Source: Thermoguttaceae bacterium (GTDB lineage Bacteria; Planctomycetota; Planctomycetia; Pirellulales; Thermoguttaceae). Taken from it: 64,000 nt of DNA. Positions 33,372 to 41,135 of this stretch are shown here, piece after piece. The stretch covers positions 20,346-84,345 of the forward strand of contig JAFSMO010000045.1 in the NCBI GenBank assembly GCA_017447865.1, given 5' to 3'. The translations under genes were made by a program, and so were the position numbers. The notes beneath the pieces were generated by a model. It searched no databases and was not told the origin of the DNA. It worked only from the letters and a program-made list of their open reading frames with translations. The stretch's first letter is position 1. Every line of letters starts with the position of its first letter.

Positions 33372-33755
33372 ATGAAAGAATCACTTAAATCGAATATTGG
33401 CCCCCTGGCCGGCTGCTGCGTGAGTATTGCGTTTATCATTGTGATGGCAATTCCACCCCTGCGGACATCGTTGTTCTTTCTCGCGGGGATGTATATTATT
33501 TTGTATAACTGGCTGGCGTTTTCAGGCATTTTGAAACAATCCGGCATTGTGTTTATCGGGCCTGTTTTATGCTGTTTGGCCGTTCTGACCGCTCCGCCCG
33601 CCGCGCATGCCGGACTTGCCTCCCTGCTCGCTTTTTGCAGAAGTCACTGGTATTTATGGTTCTTGACAGACATTACAAGTTACCAGTTTCTATTCTTTAT
33701 TGGGTTGTTGATTGCTGACCGTTTCAGAAAGCCGGAGGACCAAAACCACGCCTGA
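33372..33755 (+). CDS. Small membrane protein of unknown function
   Basis: A 127-residue protein with about four hydrophobic segments: GPLAGCCVSIAFIIVMAIPP, LFFLAGMYIILYNWLAFSG, IVFIGPVLCCLAVLTAPPA and YQFLFFIGLLIADRF. It is the last of four same-strand small membrane-protein genes, 48 bp after the previous one. No motif or family is recognised. No terminator hairpin follows; a repeat-rich, rearranged stretch starts about 100 bp downstream. Confidence 0.55.
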   Translation: MKESLKSNIGPLAGCCVSIAFIIVMAIPPLRTSLFFLAGMYIILYNWLAFSGILKQSGIVFIGPVLCCLAVLTAPPAAHAGLASLLAFCRSHWYLWFLTDITSYQFLFFIGLLIADRFRKPEDQNHA

Positions 33756-33851
33756 CGCCGTTCCGAAGACATTCTCCCAACGACGAAAAATGGGGGCATC
33801 CGGTAACCGCGAGCCGGAAAGATAATGAAAACGCGGACTGGTTGTTTTTAG

Positions 33852-34001
33852 CTCACGCGGAGATGCGGAGACGCGGAGTTTTTATGTTGAGTCGCTCTCA
33901 AATTCTCCGCGCCTCCGCTGCTCCGCGTGAGATCAGAATGATGAGTTCAACTCTCACTTTTATCTTCTTTGCGTCCTTTGCGTTCTTTGCGGCTTAAAAA
34001 T
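33852..34001. repeat. Composite repeat: CGGAGA palindrome plus CAAAGA-type unit
   Basis: A palindrome with CTCACGCGGAG ends (33852-33931), built of GCGGAGA tandem words, is followed by a fixed linker (ATCAGAATGATGAG onward). That leads to CTTTGCGTCCTTTGCGTTC and GCGGCTTAAAAATGG. The same composite recurs at 35907-36055 and 37170-37313. Confidence 0.88.
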
Positions 34002-34011
34002 GGATTAATTT

Positions 34012-34130
34012 AGCCACAAAGGACGCAAAGATCGCAAAGAGATTTTCTTGTCACCGACCAACACGCGGCAAGCTGAAAGCGCTCTCAAATCTCACTTTTA
34101 TCTTCTTTGCGTTCTTTGCGGCTTAAAAAA
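34012..34130. repeat. CAAAGA-type palindrome
   Basis: The left arm AGCCACAAAGGACGCAAAGA is inversely repeated at the right as CTTTGCGTTCTTTGCGGCTT, around a non-palindromic middle. Related copies lie at 36069-36120 and 53174-53306. Confidence 0.85.
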
Positions 34131-34134
34131 TATG

Positions 34135-34214
34135 GCCGGCTCGCCCGGAATTTCTCGCACGTATCGGGGACGGATGATTTCGCGTCCCCACAGCAAGCCG
34201 CTCATTAAGATCAT
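34135..34214 (-). pseudogene. Fused remnant: LRR-gene start joined to epmB 3' end
   Basis: On the minus strand, ATG at 34214 opens MILMSGLLWGREII and continues RPRYVREIPGEP. The first part matches the 5' end of the LRR-like gene at 35239 (MILELCLMSGLLW with an internal deletion). The second matches the C-terminus of epmB (GREIIQTLRAR... PRYVREIPGEP at 37315-37420) with about 33 bp deleted. The frame then runs into repeat sequence. It is a rearrangement scar, not a functional gene. Confidence 0.75.
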
Positions 34215-34222
34215 GGTCGCGG

Positions 34223-35239
34223 CTACTTCAACTCCTCGTCGCTCAGATTCTCCCACCCTCTCGCGAAGGGGACCTCGTGGACCCAGACTTTTTTGCCGGG
34301 GGTCTGAAGCAATTCCTGCGCTCCTTCGGGGGTAATTTTGCAGTCCTCTCTTTTGAGGCTGGAAATACACACGTCGTGGAGCGTTTTCCAGTTCTTTATG
34401 GTTGGAATACAGCCGTCGGTCACGTCGGTTTTGATGAGCCAAAGAATGGCCAGGTCCATTTTCTGAATGGCTCCCACGAAAGCGTCATCGACCGGCATGT
34501 CGTAAATATGCAAAACTCGCAGCGCGTGAAACTGGCTCAGCGTCTCGGCCAGATTCTCCGGGCAGTTTCCCGAAAGGTAAAGCTCCAGAAGCTGATCACG
34601 AAGCGGCAAAAGGGCGCGGAGCGTTGTTTCGTCACTGATTTCCAGCCGAAAGGACCGAAGGGATTTCATTCCCGTGACGAGCGGAATGTCCTTCGGCGAG
34701 ATGTCTCCCGAGATCCGGGCGATGGATTTGGACGAAGCCACCTGTTTCAAAAGCCAATTCGGTATGGGCGCGTCCTGTTCTGCGGAAGATGACCAGTTAA
34801 AATCCGTCAGCTTCGGCCAATGGTCAAACGGGATTTTCAGGTCCTTTTCAAACTCGCAATCCAGAAACGACAGGTCCTCCAGTTCGGGAAAACATTTTAA
34901 ATAATCGAGGTGCTGCCGGGTGATAGTCATGTTCTCGAACTCGACCGACACCACATGGTGTTCCCCTTTGTCGTGGCGGCAATCCGTAAGGTCGATACAC
35001 CCTCCATTGCACAAACCATTGACGGAGCCTTCGTCCTCCTAATCATCCTCGTCTTCGTCTGATTCTTCATCACGATTCAATTCGACTTCCACATCTTCAT
35101 CGTCATCACCATAGTGATAAGTGATGCTGGCATCATCTCCAAAGATAGATACTCCAGCCAACTGCTCGCAGGCATGATCCTCCTCCGGCGGCAAAACGGC
35201 CCACAGCAAGCCGCTCATCAGGCATAATTCCAGGATCAT
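34223..35239 (-). pseudogene. LRR-like protein gene interrupted by in-frame TAG
   Basis: Two frame-matched pieces make one 338-codon gene. ATG at 35239 (AAGGA upstream) encodes an N-terminal hydrophobic segment and an acidic tract ending DEESDEDEDD; TAG stands at 35041-35039; the frame continues EDEGSVNGLCNGGC into leucine-rich-repeat-like sequence (LDYLKCFPELEDLSFLDC, LRDQLLELYLSGNCPENLAETL, FHALRVLHIYDMPVDD) to the stop at 34223. The acidic run spans the TAG, so one GAG-to-TAG change would explain the break. No good start exists after the TAG (only TTG at 35014, though AGGAGG precedes it), so re-initiation is possible but unproven. LRRs mediate protein binding. Confidence 0.75.
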
Positions 35240-35264
35240 GGTTTTGTTCCTTTCTGAAAGTCCA

Positions 35265-35390
35265 TTAACGGAACCATCTCGCGATGTGCAGGAAGCACAC
35301 GATCAAAAACCCAATAATTAACGGGATCAGCGCCGACAGGAGAAAATGATTCCTGCGCATCCAGTAGTATATTTTGGCCATGATTTTCAT
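35265..35390 (-). CDS. 41-residue single-pass membrane protein
   Basis: From the ATG at 35390, with AAAAGGAG at proper spacing, a 41-residue peptide has a basic N-terminus (MKIMAKIYYWMRRNHF) and one hydrophobic helix (LLSALIPLIIGFLIVCFLHI). It lies 25 bp upstream of the interrupted LRR-like gene on the same strand and is served by the promoter at 35475-35502. No family is recognised. The start context and promoter support real translation; small size limits confidence. Confidence 0.5.
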   Translation of the reverse strand: MKIMAKIYYWMRRNHFLLSALIPLIIGFLIVCFLHIARWFR

Positions 35391-35474
35391 GAGGGCGCTC
35401 CTTTTCCGGTTTTCGCGTGAGGATGAAAAATGGGTTCCTCTGGTCACCGAGGACGGTTTCAGGTCTGTATTTGC

Positions 35475-35502
35475 ATTATACCCCAGAGAGGGAATTCGTC
35501 AA
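35475..35502 (-). promoter_or_regulatory. Promoter of small TM / LRR-like unit
   Basis: On the minus strand: -35 TTGACG (35497-35502), 16-nt spacer, perfect -10 TATAAT (35475-35480). Confidence 0.75.
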
Positions 35503-35594
35503 TACCGTGTCGTTGAGATTTCCAGAAAAAAAGACCGAAAAGCCTGGAGAGCAAAATGGGACGGTACGCACTTGTCGGATGAACCAATTTTTAT

Positions 35595-35987
35595 CTCACG
35601 CGGAGATGCGGAGACGCGGAGTTTTTATGTTGAATCGGTCTCTAATCCTCCGCGTCTCCGCCGCTCCGCGTGAGTTTAAAAAAGTGATGCATGTCACGTG
35701 TTTACCCGCACACTTCAATGACTGCGAAGACTTTTCCATTACTTTTTAACTCACGCGGAGATGCGGAGACGCGGAGTTTTTATGTTGAGCCTCTCTCTAA
35801 TCCTCCGCGCCTCCGCCGCTCCGCGTGAGTTTAAAAAAAGTGCTGCTTGTCACGTGTTTACCCGCACACTTCAATGACTGCGAAGACTTTTTCCATTACT
35901 TTTTAACTCACGCGGAGATGCGGAGACGCGGAGTTTTTACTGTTGAGCCTCTCTCTAATCCTCCGCGCCTCCGCCGCTCCGCGTGAG
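35595..35987. repeat. Tandem array of 155-157-bp units
   Basis: Three copies start at 35595, 35750 and 35907. Each has the CTCACGCGGAG...CTCCGCGTGAG palindrome; the first two are followed by a shared linker (GTCACGTGTTTACCCGCACA ... GCGAAGAC). The third lacks the linker and joins the CAAAGA-type unit. The linker also appears diverged at 37113-37169. Confidence 0.9.
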
Positions 35988-36120
35988 ATCAGAATGATGA
36001 GTTCAACTCTCACTTTTATCTTCTTTGCGTCCTTTGTGTTCTTTGTGGCTTAAAATTTGATTGTTTGGGCCACAAAGGACGCAAAGATCGCAAAGGGGTT
36101 TTCTTGTCACGGATCAACAC
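35988..36120. repeat. CAAAGA-type repeat pair
   Basis: CTTTGCGTCCTTTGTGTTC with GTGGCTTAAA (to about 36056) is followed by inverted GCCACAAAGGACGCAAAGAT (36069-36088). No gene is seen between 35391 and 36175 apart from repeats and the promoter at 35475. Confidence 0.8.
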
Positions 36121-36175
36121 GGTGACATTCTTCCAAGTCTGGAATTTACCTGTCACGCACGTCAAAACGCTGTGG

Positions 36176-36943
36176 TTACTCCATGATTTCTCTCGGATCG
36201 ACGACAATGACCGGAAGTTCGTACTCGACTTCCAGATTTTTCGTTTTGTCCACTGCTTTCAGGAGAAGGATTCGCTTGCCGGTTTCAATCAGGCGAAAGG
36301 GTTTGACGTGAATACCACGATCGTTTACTACATTGAAAGACGAGAGGACCAACGAGCTTTCTTTGTCGGTTATCGTTATTTCCACAACATCCCCGAGCTG
36401 AACTGCGCTTGAGAATGCAAACATAACACCGACCTGGTGCCCCGCAAAACAAACGGGAAGGTGGGTGCTTTTCCACTGATTGTCTATAAATGTAAGACCA
36501 AGAAGGCGAAAATTCTTTTCTTCTTCAATCTCAAAAGAAATCTCTTTGGTTACAGTTTTACCGGTGCTTAAATCATTAACAATTACTTGTAAACAATAAT
36601 TTCCCGCTCTAAAAGGACCATAGGGGATACAACCGGTTGCGCAACCTGGGTTGTCAGGAGTAGCATTAAATGAAATATTCTCAGTATTTGAGAATATTTG
36701 CTCCCCCTCACAGAAGATACTTATTTTAACCTCAAAGGCCTTTGTTTTTCCAGAATTATCATTCCATCCTGAAAAAGAATACTGCACTAGGACTTTTTCT
36801 TCCGTGGTCCAAGGCAATGTTCTCTTCCAGTATGGTCCATAAACCGGCGTGATGGTGACGGAAAAGTCTTCGGCCTGGGAAATCTGCATCACTCCAGCCA
36901 GACAAACGAAAGACATTAGGACAATGAACATCCATTTTTTCAT
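36176..36943 (-). CDS. Secreted protein of unknown function
   Basis: A 255-residue exported protein from the ATG at 36943, which has AAAGGAG eight nt upstream; an in-frame start at 36979 lies in the leader. The signal peptide is about residues 1-24 (MKKWMFIVLMSFVCLAGVMQ). The body is beta-strand-rich with two immunoglobulin-like halves (VQYSFSGWNDNSGKTKAFEVKI; VFCF-type strands before VGVMFAFSSAVQLGDVVEITIT) and cysteines GCATGC near the middle. I do not recognise a family. It is more AT-rich than its neighbours and surrounded by repeats, consistent with recent arrival. A strong promoter precedes it. Confidence 0.65.
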   Translation of the reverse strand: MKKWMFIVLMSFVCLAGVMQISQAEDFSVTITPVYGPYWKRTLPWTTEEKVLVQYSFSGWNDNSGKTKAFEVKISIFCEGEQIFSNTENISFNATPDNPGCATGCIPYGPFRAGNYCLQVIVNDLSTGKTVTKEISFEIEEEKNFRLLGLTFIDNQWKSTHLPVCFAGHQVGVMFAFSSAVQLGDVVEITITDKESSLVLSSFNVVNDRGIHVKPFRLIETGKRILLLKAVDKTKNLEVEYELPVIVVDPREIME

Positions 36944-37018
36944 TGCGAAACTCCTTTTATCAGAATCGGATGGAAGCAAACCAAACTCCTCACGAGCCGG
37001 TTTTTATCAAGTTCATTC

Positions 37019-37047
37019 AGTTTATCATCCCCACCTTATTATGTCAA
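37019..37047 (-). promoter_or_regulatory. Promoter of secreted protein gene
   Basis: On the minus strand: perfect -35 TTGACA (37042-37047), 17-nt spacer, -10 TAAACT (37019-37024). Confidence 0.8.
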
Positions 37048-37082
37048 GAGTAATTTTACCAAACTTCTTTCCCTCGGGTGCT

Positions 37083-37112
37083 TCAATCCAGCGGCGTTTT
37101 TCCCGGCTCGCC
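37083..37112 (-). pseudogene. 30-bp duplicate of the epmB 3' end
   Basis: These bases are identical to 37315-37344, the last ten codons of epmB including its stop, 232 bp downstream of the original. The intervening block also contains the composite repeat. Confidence 0.85.
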
Positions 37113-37169
37113 AGGTCACGTGTCTACCCGCCCGCTCAGATGACAGCGAAGACTTCTTTCATTTTTTAC

Positions 37170-37313
37170 CTCACGCGGAGATGCGGAGTTTTTATGTTGA
37201 ATCGGTCTCTAATCCTCCGCGCCTCCGCTGCTCCACGTGAGATCAGAATGATGAGTTCAACTCTCACTTTTATCTTCTTTGCGTCCTTTGCGTTCTTTGC
37301 GGCTTAAAAATGG
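37170..37313. repeat. Composite repeat abutting epmB stop
   Basis: A shortened CTCACGCGGAG palindrome (37170-37241), then the fixed linker and CAAAGA-type unit, ending in AAAAATGGA directly against the epmB stop codon (TCA on +, 37315-37317). Confidence 0.85.
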
Positions 37314-37314
37314 A

Positions 37315-38280
37315 TCAATCCAGCGGCGTTTTTCCCGGCTCGCCCGGGATTTCCCGCACGTATCGCGGGACGGCAAAGCCCGAAAGGCGGGCGCGCAGCG
37401 TCTGGATGATTTCGCGTCCTTTTTCCTCCGAAACTTCAAAATGGGCCGCGCCTTTCACCCGGTCGAGCTGGTGCAGGTAGTACGGGATCACGTGGTTTGC
37501 CGTCAGTTTTTCGTACAGCTCCGCCAGAACGTCCGCCGAGTCGTTCACCCCACGCAGAAGAACCCCCTGCTGAAGAAGTGTCACGCCCGCCCGATGAAGC
37601 CGATGGATCGCGGCCAGCGCCTCGGCCGAAAGCTCGTCCGGGTGGTTCACGTGCAGCACGAAATAGAGCGGCTTGCCCGATTTTTCGGAAAAATCCCGTA
37701 ATTTTTTTGAAAATTTTTCAGAAATTCTCCCCGGCTCAAAAATCGGCGCGCGGGTGTGAACCCGGATCTTCGTTAAGTGTCCGATCTTCCCGAACTCGTC
37801 CAGCAGCCAGAAAAACAGCGCGTCGGAAAGCGTCAGCGGCTCGCCGCCCGAGAGGATGATCTCGGTGAGCGACGCGTCGTTCGCAAGCTGAAAAAGGGCC
37901 TCCGCGTAATGTTCCGGCTTCAGGTTTTCAGAAGGGAATCGTTCCCGCAAGTGGCGGCGGAAGCAGAAGCGGCAGTTCGCGAAACACTCGCTGGCGGTCA
38001 GCAGCAGCGCGCGGGCCTGGTATTTCTGCAGGAGAAAAACCGGTGAAAAATTTTTTGCCGCGGGGGCTTGCTCTTTTAGAGGATTTGTGGTAAAATAAAG
38101 ACTCTCCACGAGTTCCCCCTCCGCCGGCACGACCTGCCTCGCCAGCGAATCGTCACGGGCTTCCCGCGCGCATCGGGCGAAATGCTCCGTCACGAGCATC
38201 GGGTAGCCGGTTTCAAGTTCCACCCGTCGGGCTTCTTCCGCCTGCTGCGGATCGATGAGGATTTCGGGGTCTGGATTCAT
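37315..38280 (-). CDS. epmB: EF-P beta-lysylation radical SAM protein (lysine 2,3-aminomutase family)
   Basis: A 321-residue KamA-family radical SAM enzyme that converts alpha-lysine to beta-lysine for modification of elongation factor P. The cluster motif is CFANCRFCFRRH (CxxxCxxC). Family segments follow: LSGGEPLTLSDALFFWLLDEF, RVHTRAPIFEP, FVLHVNHPDE, LLQQGVLLRGVND, HVIPYYLHQLDRVKGAAHFEV and GREIIQTLRARLSGFAVPRYV. EpmB-type proteins lack the long C-terminal domain of true lysine 2,3-aminomutases, as here. It is divergent from efp, the expected target. The ligase EpmA is not in the window. Its 3' end has been duplicated twice nearby. Confidence 0.92.
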   Translation of the reverse strand: MNPDPEILIDPQQAEEARRVELETGYPMLVTEHFARCAREARDDSLARQVVPAEGELVESLYFTTNPLKEQAPAAKNFSPVFLLQKYQARALLLTASECFANCRFCFRRHLRERFPSENLKPEHYAEALFQLANDASLTEIILSGGEPLTLSDALFFWLLDEFGKIGHLTKIRVHTRAPIFEPGRISEKFSKKLRDFSEKSGKPLYFVLHVNHPDELSAEALAAIHRLHRAGVTLLQQGVLLRGVNDSADVLAELYEKLTANHVIPYYLHQLDRVKGAAHFEVSEEKGREIIQTLRARLSGFAVPRYVREIPGEPGKTPLD

Positions 38281-38289
38281 GGGAGTATA

Positions 38290-38385
38290 AAAAAATAAAT
38301 GAATAATGAATAACGAATAACGAATAATGGTGAAAATCTGTTTTTAGGGTGATAATTCGTCTTCGTTCTTTGTTGTTCGTTACAC
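38290..38385. repeat. AT-rich palindromic repeat between epmB and efp
   Basis: GAATAATGAATAACGAATAA-type tandem words on the left are imperfectly inverted on the right (TTCGTCTTCGTTCTTTGTTG). It occupies the divergent promoter region. Confidence 0.65.
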
Positions 38386-38480
38386 CCCTGCCTCGCTTGA
38401 CCTTTTGAGGAATTTGAGGCGTATCCGTATTTTAGTTTTATCGGCAAAAATTTCATTTTCAAACAGGAAGGAACAAAACC

Positions 38481-39050
38481 GTGGTCAGTTACAATACCAG
38501 CGATTTTCGCAAAGGTTTGAAAGTCCAGCTCGAAGGCGACCCCTTCATCATGATCGAGTGCCAGTTCGTCAAACCGGGCAAAGGCCAGGCGCTCTACAAA
38601 TGCAAACTCCGCAACCTCCTGCGCGGAACGGTTCTGGAACGGACGTGGAAGAGCGGCGACTCGATCGAGTCGGCCGACATCGCGGAGATCCAGGCGCAGT
38701 ACCTCTACCGCAACGGCGACGCGTACGTCTTCATGTGCACGGAAACCTACGAGCAGTACGAACTTTCCTCGGAACTGGTCGATGAAAACTGGAAGTACCT
38801 GAAGGAAGAAATGAAGTGCGACGTCCTGCTCTATAACGACAACCCGATCGGGATCACGCCTCCGAACCACGTGATCCTGACCGTGACGCACGCCGACCCG
38901 GCCGTCCGCGGCAACACGGCAACGAACGTCACGAAGTACGCGACCGTCGAGACCGGCGGCGAGTTCATCGTCCCGAACTTCATCGAGGAAGGCGACCGCA
39001 TCCGCATCGACACTCGCACCGGCGAGTACATCGAACGCGTGAAGGACTAA
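38481..39050 (+). CDS. efp: Elongation factor P
   Basis: EF-P relieves ribosome stalling at polyproline motifs by entering the E site. The 189-residue length is normal. It starts at GTG 38481 with GGAAGG upstream. N-terminal KOW-like domain: SYNTSDFRKGLKVQLEGDPF with the modification loop FVKPGKGQAL, in which K34 is the residue that EpmA/EpmB would beta-lysylate. OB domains follow (VTHADPAVRGNTATNVTKYATVETG; VPNFIEEGDRIRIDTRTGEY). The divergent neighbour epmB supports K34 modification. The window itself encodes extreme polyproline proteins (18840-24374), plausible clients of EF-P. Confidence 0.97.
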   Translation: MVSYNTSDFRKGLKVQLEGDPFIMIECQFVKPGKGQALYKCKLRNLLRGTVLERTWKSGDSIESADIAEIQAQYLYRNGDAYVFMCTETYEQYELSSELVDENWKYLKEEMKCDVLLYNDNPIGITPPNHVILTVTHADPAVRGNTATNVTKYATVETGGEFIVPNFIEEGDRIRIDTRTGEYIERVKD

Positions 39051-39090
39051 CGCATCCACAAGAGTGAGCCCAGCGTGGTTCATACTTCGA

Positions 39091-39207
39091 TTTAAACACG
39101 GATTTCCACGGATTAAAGGGATTAAAGGGATTTTTCAAGGAAAGAATTCCTCCTTTTTCTTTATAATCCGTGGAAATCTTTTTAATTCGTGTAAATCCGT
39201 GTTTAAA
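39091..39207. repeat. AACACGGATTTCCACGGATT-type palindrome
   Basis: TTTAAACACGGATTTCCACG at the left is inverted at the right (GTAAATCCGTGTTTAAA, with an extra partial TAATCCGTGGAAAT). It lies 40 bp after efp; the rest of 39051-39480 holds only the terminator at 39351. Confidence 0.8.
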
Positions 39208-39350
39208 TTGAGGTTTGAAGTGGAACGGTCGTTGAGTTCAGAAAAGGAAGTTTCGGGAAACTCCTGATCCGCCTGATCCGCGGGGCCTGGTGAGCGCTTG
39301 AGCGTCGCGGAAACGGGGTTTCATTCCTTCTACTTACTACGGCAAAAAAT

Positions 39351-39400
39351 AAAAGTACGCCCGATTTTCTCCCGTGAGGAATTTGGCGTACTTTTTTTCG
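39351..39400 (+). terminator. Terminator upstream of leuD
   Basis: AAAAGTACGCC (39351-39361) pairs with GGCGTACTTTT (39385-39395) over a 23-nt loop, followed by a T-run. Confidence 0.75.
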
Positions 39401-39480
39401 TCGGGGGGGCTGGTATTTTTTCGCGTCTGCGGTAAAATACAGGGAATTATTTCAAACTTGCTGTTTTATGAGGTTTCAAG

Positions 39481-40068
39481 ATGGAAAAATTCACCACCCA
39501 TACCGGACTCGTGATCCCGATGGACCGTTCCAACGTCGATACAGACCAGATCATGCCGAAGCAGTTCCTCAAACGGATCGAACGCTCCGGCTTCGGGCAG
39601 TTCGTCTTCTTCGACTGGCGCTTTCTCGAAGACGGCTCCGAAAATCCTGACTTCGAGCTGAACAAACCGCAGTACCGCGGAGGAACGATCCTGCTCGCGC
39701 GCCGTAATTTCGGCTCGGGCTCCAGCCGCGAACACGCTCCGTGGGGGTTGGCGGATTACGGGTTCAAAGTCCTCATCGCGCCGAGTTTTGCCGACATTTT
39801 CTTCAATAATTCGTTCAAAAACGGCATGCTCCCGATCCGGTTCAGCGAAGAGATCGTCGAAGACCTCTTCCAGCGCACCGCCGCCCATCCGGGGTACAAA
39901 CTCACCGTGGACCTTGAGAATCAGCTCGTCACCGACGAGTTCGGCCTGAGCCTCCCGTTCGAGGTGGACGCGTTCCGCAAGCACTGCCTCCTGAACGCCC
40001 TGGACGACATTTCGCTCACGCTTCAGCACGAAGGTGAGATCGCCGAGTGGGAGAAGAAAAACGACTGA
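39481..40068 (+). CDS. leuD: 3-isopropylmalate dehydratase small subunit
   Basis: The small subunit of isopropylmalate isomerase, which partners LeuC in leucine biosynthesis. The 195-residue length is normal. Conserved features: [20 protein letters not shown] at the N-terminus, then [20 protein letters not shown] (swivelling-domain loop), [28 protein letters not shown], and [18 protein letters not shown] -10-like box lies at 39433-39438 without a convincing -35. The catalytic partner leuC and other leu genes are not in this window, so leuD stands alone here. Confidence 0.95.
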   Translation: MEKFTTHTGLVIPMDRSNVDTDQIMPKQFLKRIERSGFGQFVFFDWRFLEDGSENPDFELNKPQYRGGTILLARRNFGSGSSREHAPWGLADYGFKVLIAPSFADIFFNNSFKNGMLPIRFSEEIVEDLFQRTAAHPGYKLTVDLENQLVTDEFGLSLPFEVDAFRKHCLLNALDDISLTLQHEGEIAEWEKKND

Positions 40069-40079
40069 CGCTTCGCGTA

Positions 40080-40142
40080 ATTATGAATTATGAATGATGA
40101 ATTATGAATTGGCCTGGCCCGTTCATGATTCATCGTTCATGA
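40080..40142. repeat. AATTATGAATG-type palindrome
   Basis: TTATGAATTATGAATGATGA is imperfectly inverted as TTCATGATTCATCGTTCATG around GGCCTGGCC. It fills the gap between convergent leuD and ribF and reaches the ribF stop. Related sequences lie at 42076-42112 and 43108-43146. Confidence 0.8.
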
Positions 40143-41049
40143 GCATTTCTCGGGTTTTTTCTACGTCTTTTTCGATTTGAGCCATCAGTTCTTCCCGGCT
40201 CTGGAACGTCACCAGGTCACGCAGGCGCGCGATGAATTCCAGATGAAGCGTCTGCGCGTAGATCGAGCCGTGAAAGTCCAAAAGAAAAACTTCCACCTTC
40301 GGGTCCGTCCCGCCAAACGTGACGTTCGGACCGATGCTCACCGCGGCGGGACAGGTGCGTCCGTCGGCCAGTATCGCCCGGCAGGCGTAAACGCCAAACG
40401 CCGGCAGGATCGTTTGAATGTTTCCCAGATTGGCCGTCGGAAAGCCCATCGACCGGCCGCGCGCCTCGCCGTGGATCACCGTCCCGGTCAGGCGGTAGGG
40501 TGCGGTCAGAAGCGCGTTTGCTTCCGGAATTTTCCCCTCCGAGATCAGGTCCCGAATGCGCGAGCTGGAGACCGAAACGCCGTCCGCCTCGTGAAGAATT
40601 TCGACGATTTCGAGCTTTCGCCCGGTTTGGGCGCACAGATCGGCAAGCAGATCAGTATTTCCGCGTCCGCCGTAGCCGAACCGGAAATTCGGCCCTTCCA
40701 CGAGAATTTTCGCGTCCAGAAGCTCGACGATGACCCGCTGAAAGAACGCTTCCGCCGGCCAGTTCAGAATGCGCGCGGTGGGGCAGAAGATGACCTCGTC
40801 GATCCCCTGCTCCCGGATCAGCTCCGCCTTGCGCTCGTTCGCCGTCAAGAGGTCGGGGGCCTCTTCCGGACGGAGGATCTGGCGCGGATGCTCGGCAAAC
40901 GTGAACACGACGGTCGGCAGGCCAAAGCTTTTCAGCCGGCGCAGAATTTCCGCGTGACCAAGGTGCACGCCGTCAAAATTCCCGATCGTCGCGGCACAAT
41001 GCCGGAGCGATTGAGGCAAATCGTCTGATTTCAGGTTCCAATGAAACAT
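40123..41049 (-). CDS. ribF: Bifunctional riboflavin kinase / FAD synthetase
   Basis: This enzyme makes FMN and then FAD from riboflavin. The 308-residue length is normal. N-terminal nucleotidyltransferase domain: AATIGNFDGVHLGHAEIL (HxGH-like site), FTFAEHPRQIL, VEGPNFRFGYGGRGN and SVSSSRIRDLISEG. C-terminal flavokinase domain: YRLTGTVIHGEARGRSMGFPTANL, GVYACRA, AVSIGPNVTFGG and VEVFLLDFHGSIY. A promoter with perfect -10 TATAAT lies upstream. It converges on leuD, with a palindromic repeat between. It probably supplies FMN/FAD for flavoproteins such as the nitroreductase here. Confidence 0.95.
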   Translation of the reverse strand: MFHWNLKSDDLPQSLRHCAATIGNFDGVHLGHAEILRRLKSFGLPTVVFTFAEHPRQILRPEEAPDLLTANERKAELIREQGIDEVIFCPTARILNWPAEAFFQRVIVELLDAKILVEGPNFRFGYGGRGNTDLLADLCAQTGRKLEIVEILHEADGVSVSSSRIRDLISEGKIPEANALLTAPYRLTGTVIHGEARGRSMGFPTANLGNIQTILPAFGVYACRAILADGRTCPAAVSIGPNVTFGGTDPKVEVFLLDFHGSIYAQTLHLEFIARLRDLVTFQSREELMAQIEKDVEKTREMLMNDES

Positions 41050-41084
41050 TACATTCTATTCCCGAGGAAGCAAAATTTCAGACT

Positions 41085-41112
41085 ATTATACCTCAAAAAA
41101 TTTTTTTCGCAA
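41085..41112 (-). promoter_or_regulatory. Promoter of ribF
   Basis: On the minus strand: -35 TTGCGA (41107-41112), 16-nt spacer, -10 TATAAT (41085-41090). Confidence 0.65.
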
Positions 41113-41135
41113 GACCCCCGTCAGGCCGCGGATCA

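Noticed and set aside
34098..34442. 114-codon minus-strand frame
   Set aside because: It is the hybrid remnant of epmB and LRR-gene fragments read into repeat sequence, and is recorded as a pseudogene scar instead.
35039..35041. TAG as a recoded sense codon (pyrrolysine-type)
   Set aside because: TAG ends other intact genes in the window, and no associated insertion element is visible. A nonsense change is simpler.
35595..35987. CRISPR-like regular spacing of CTCACGCGGAG repeats
   Set aside because: The repeats are large palindromes in duplicated 155-157-bp blocks with identical intervals, not short repeats with diverse spacers.
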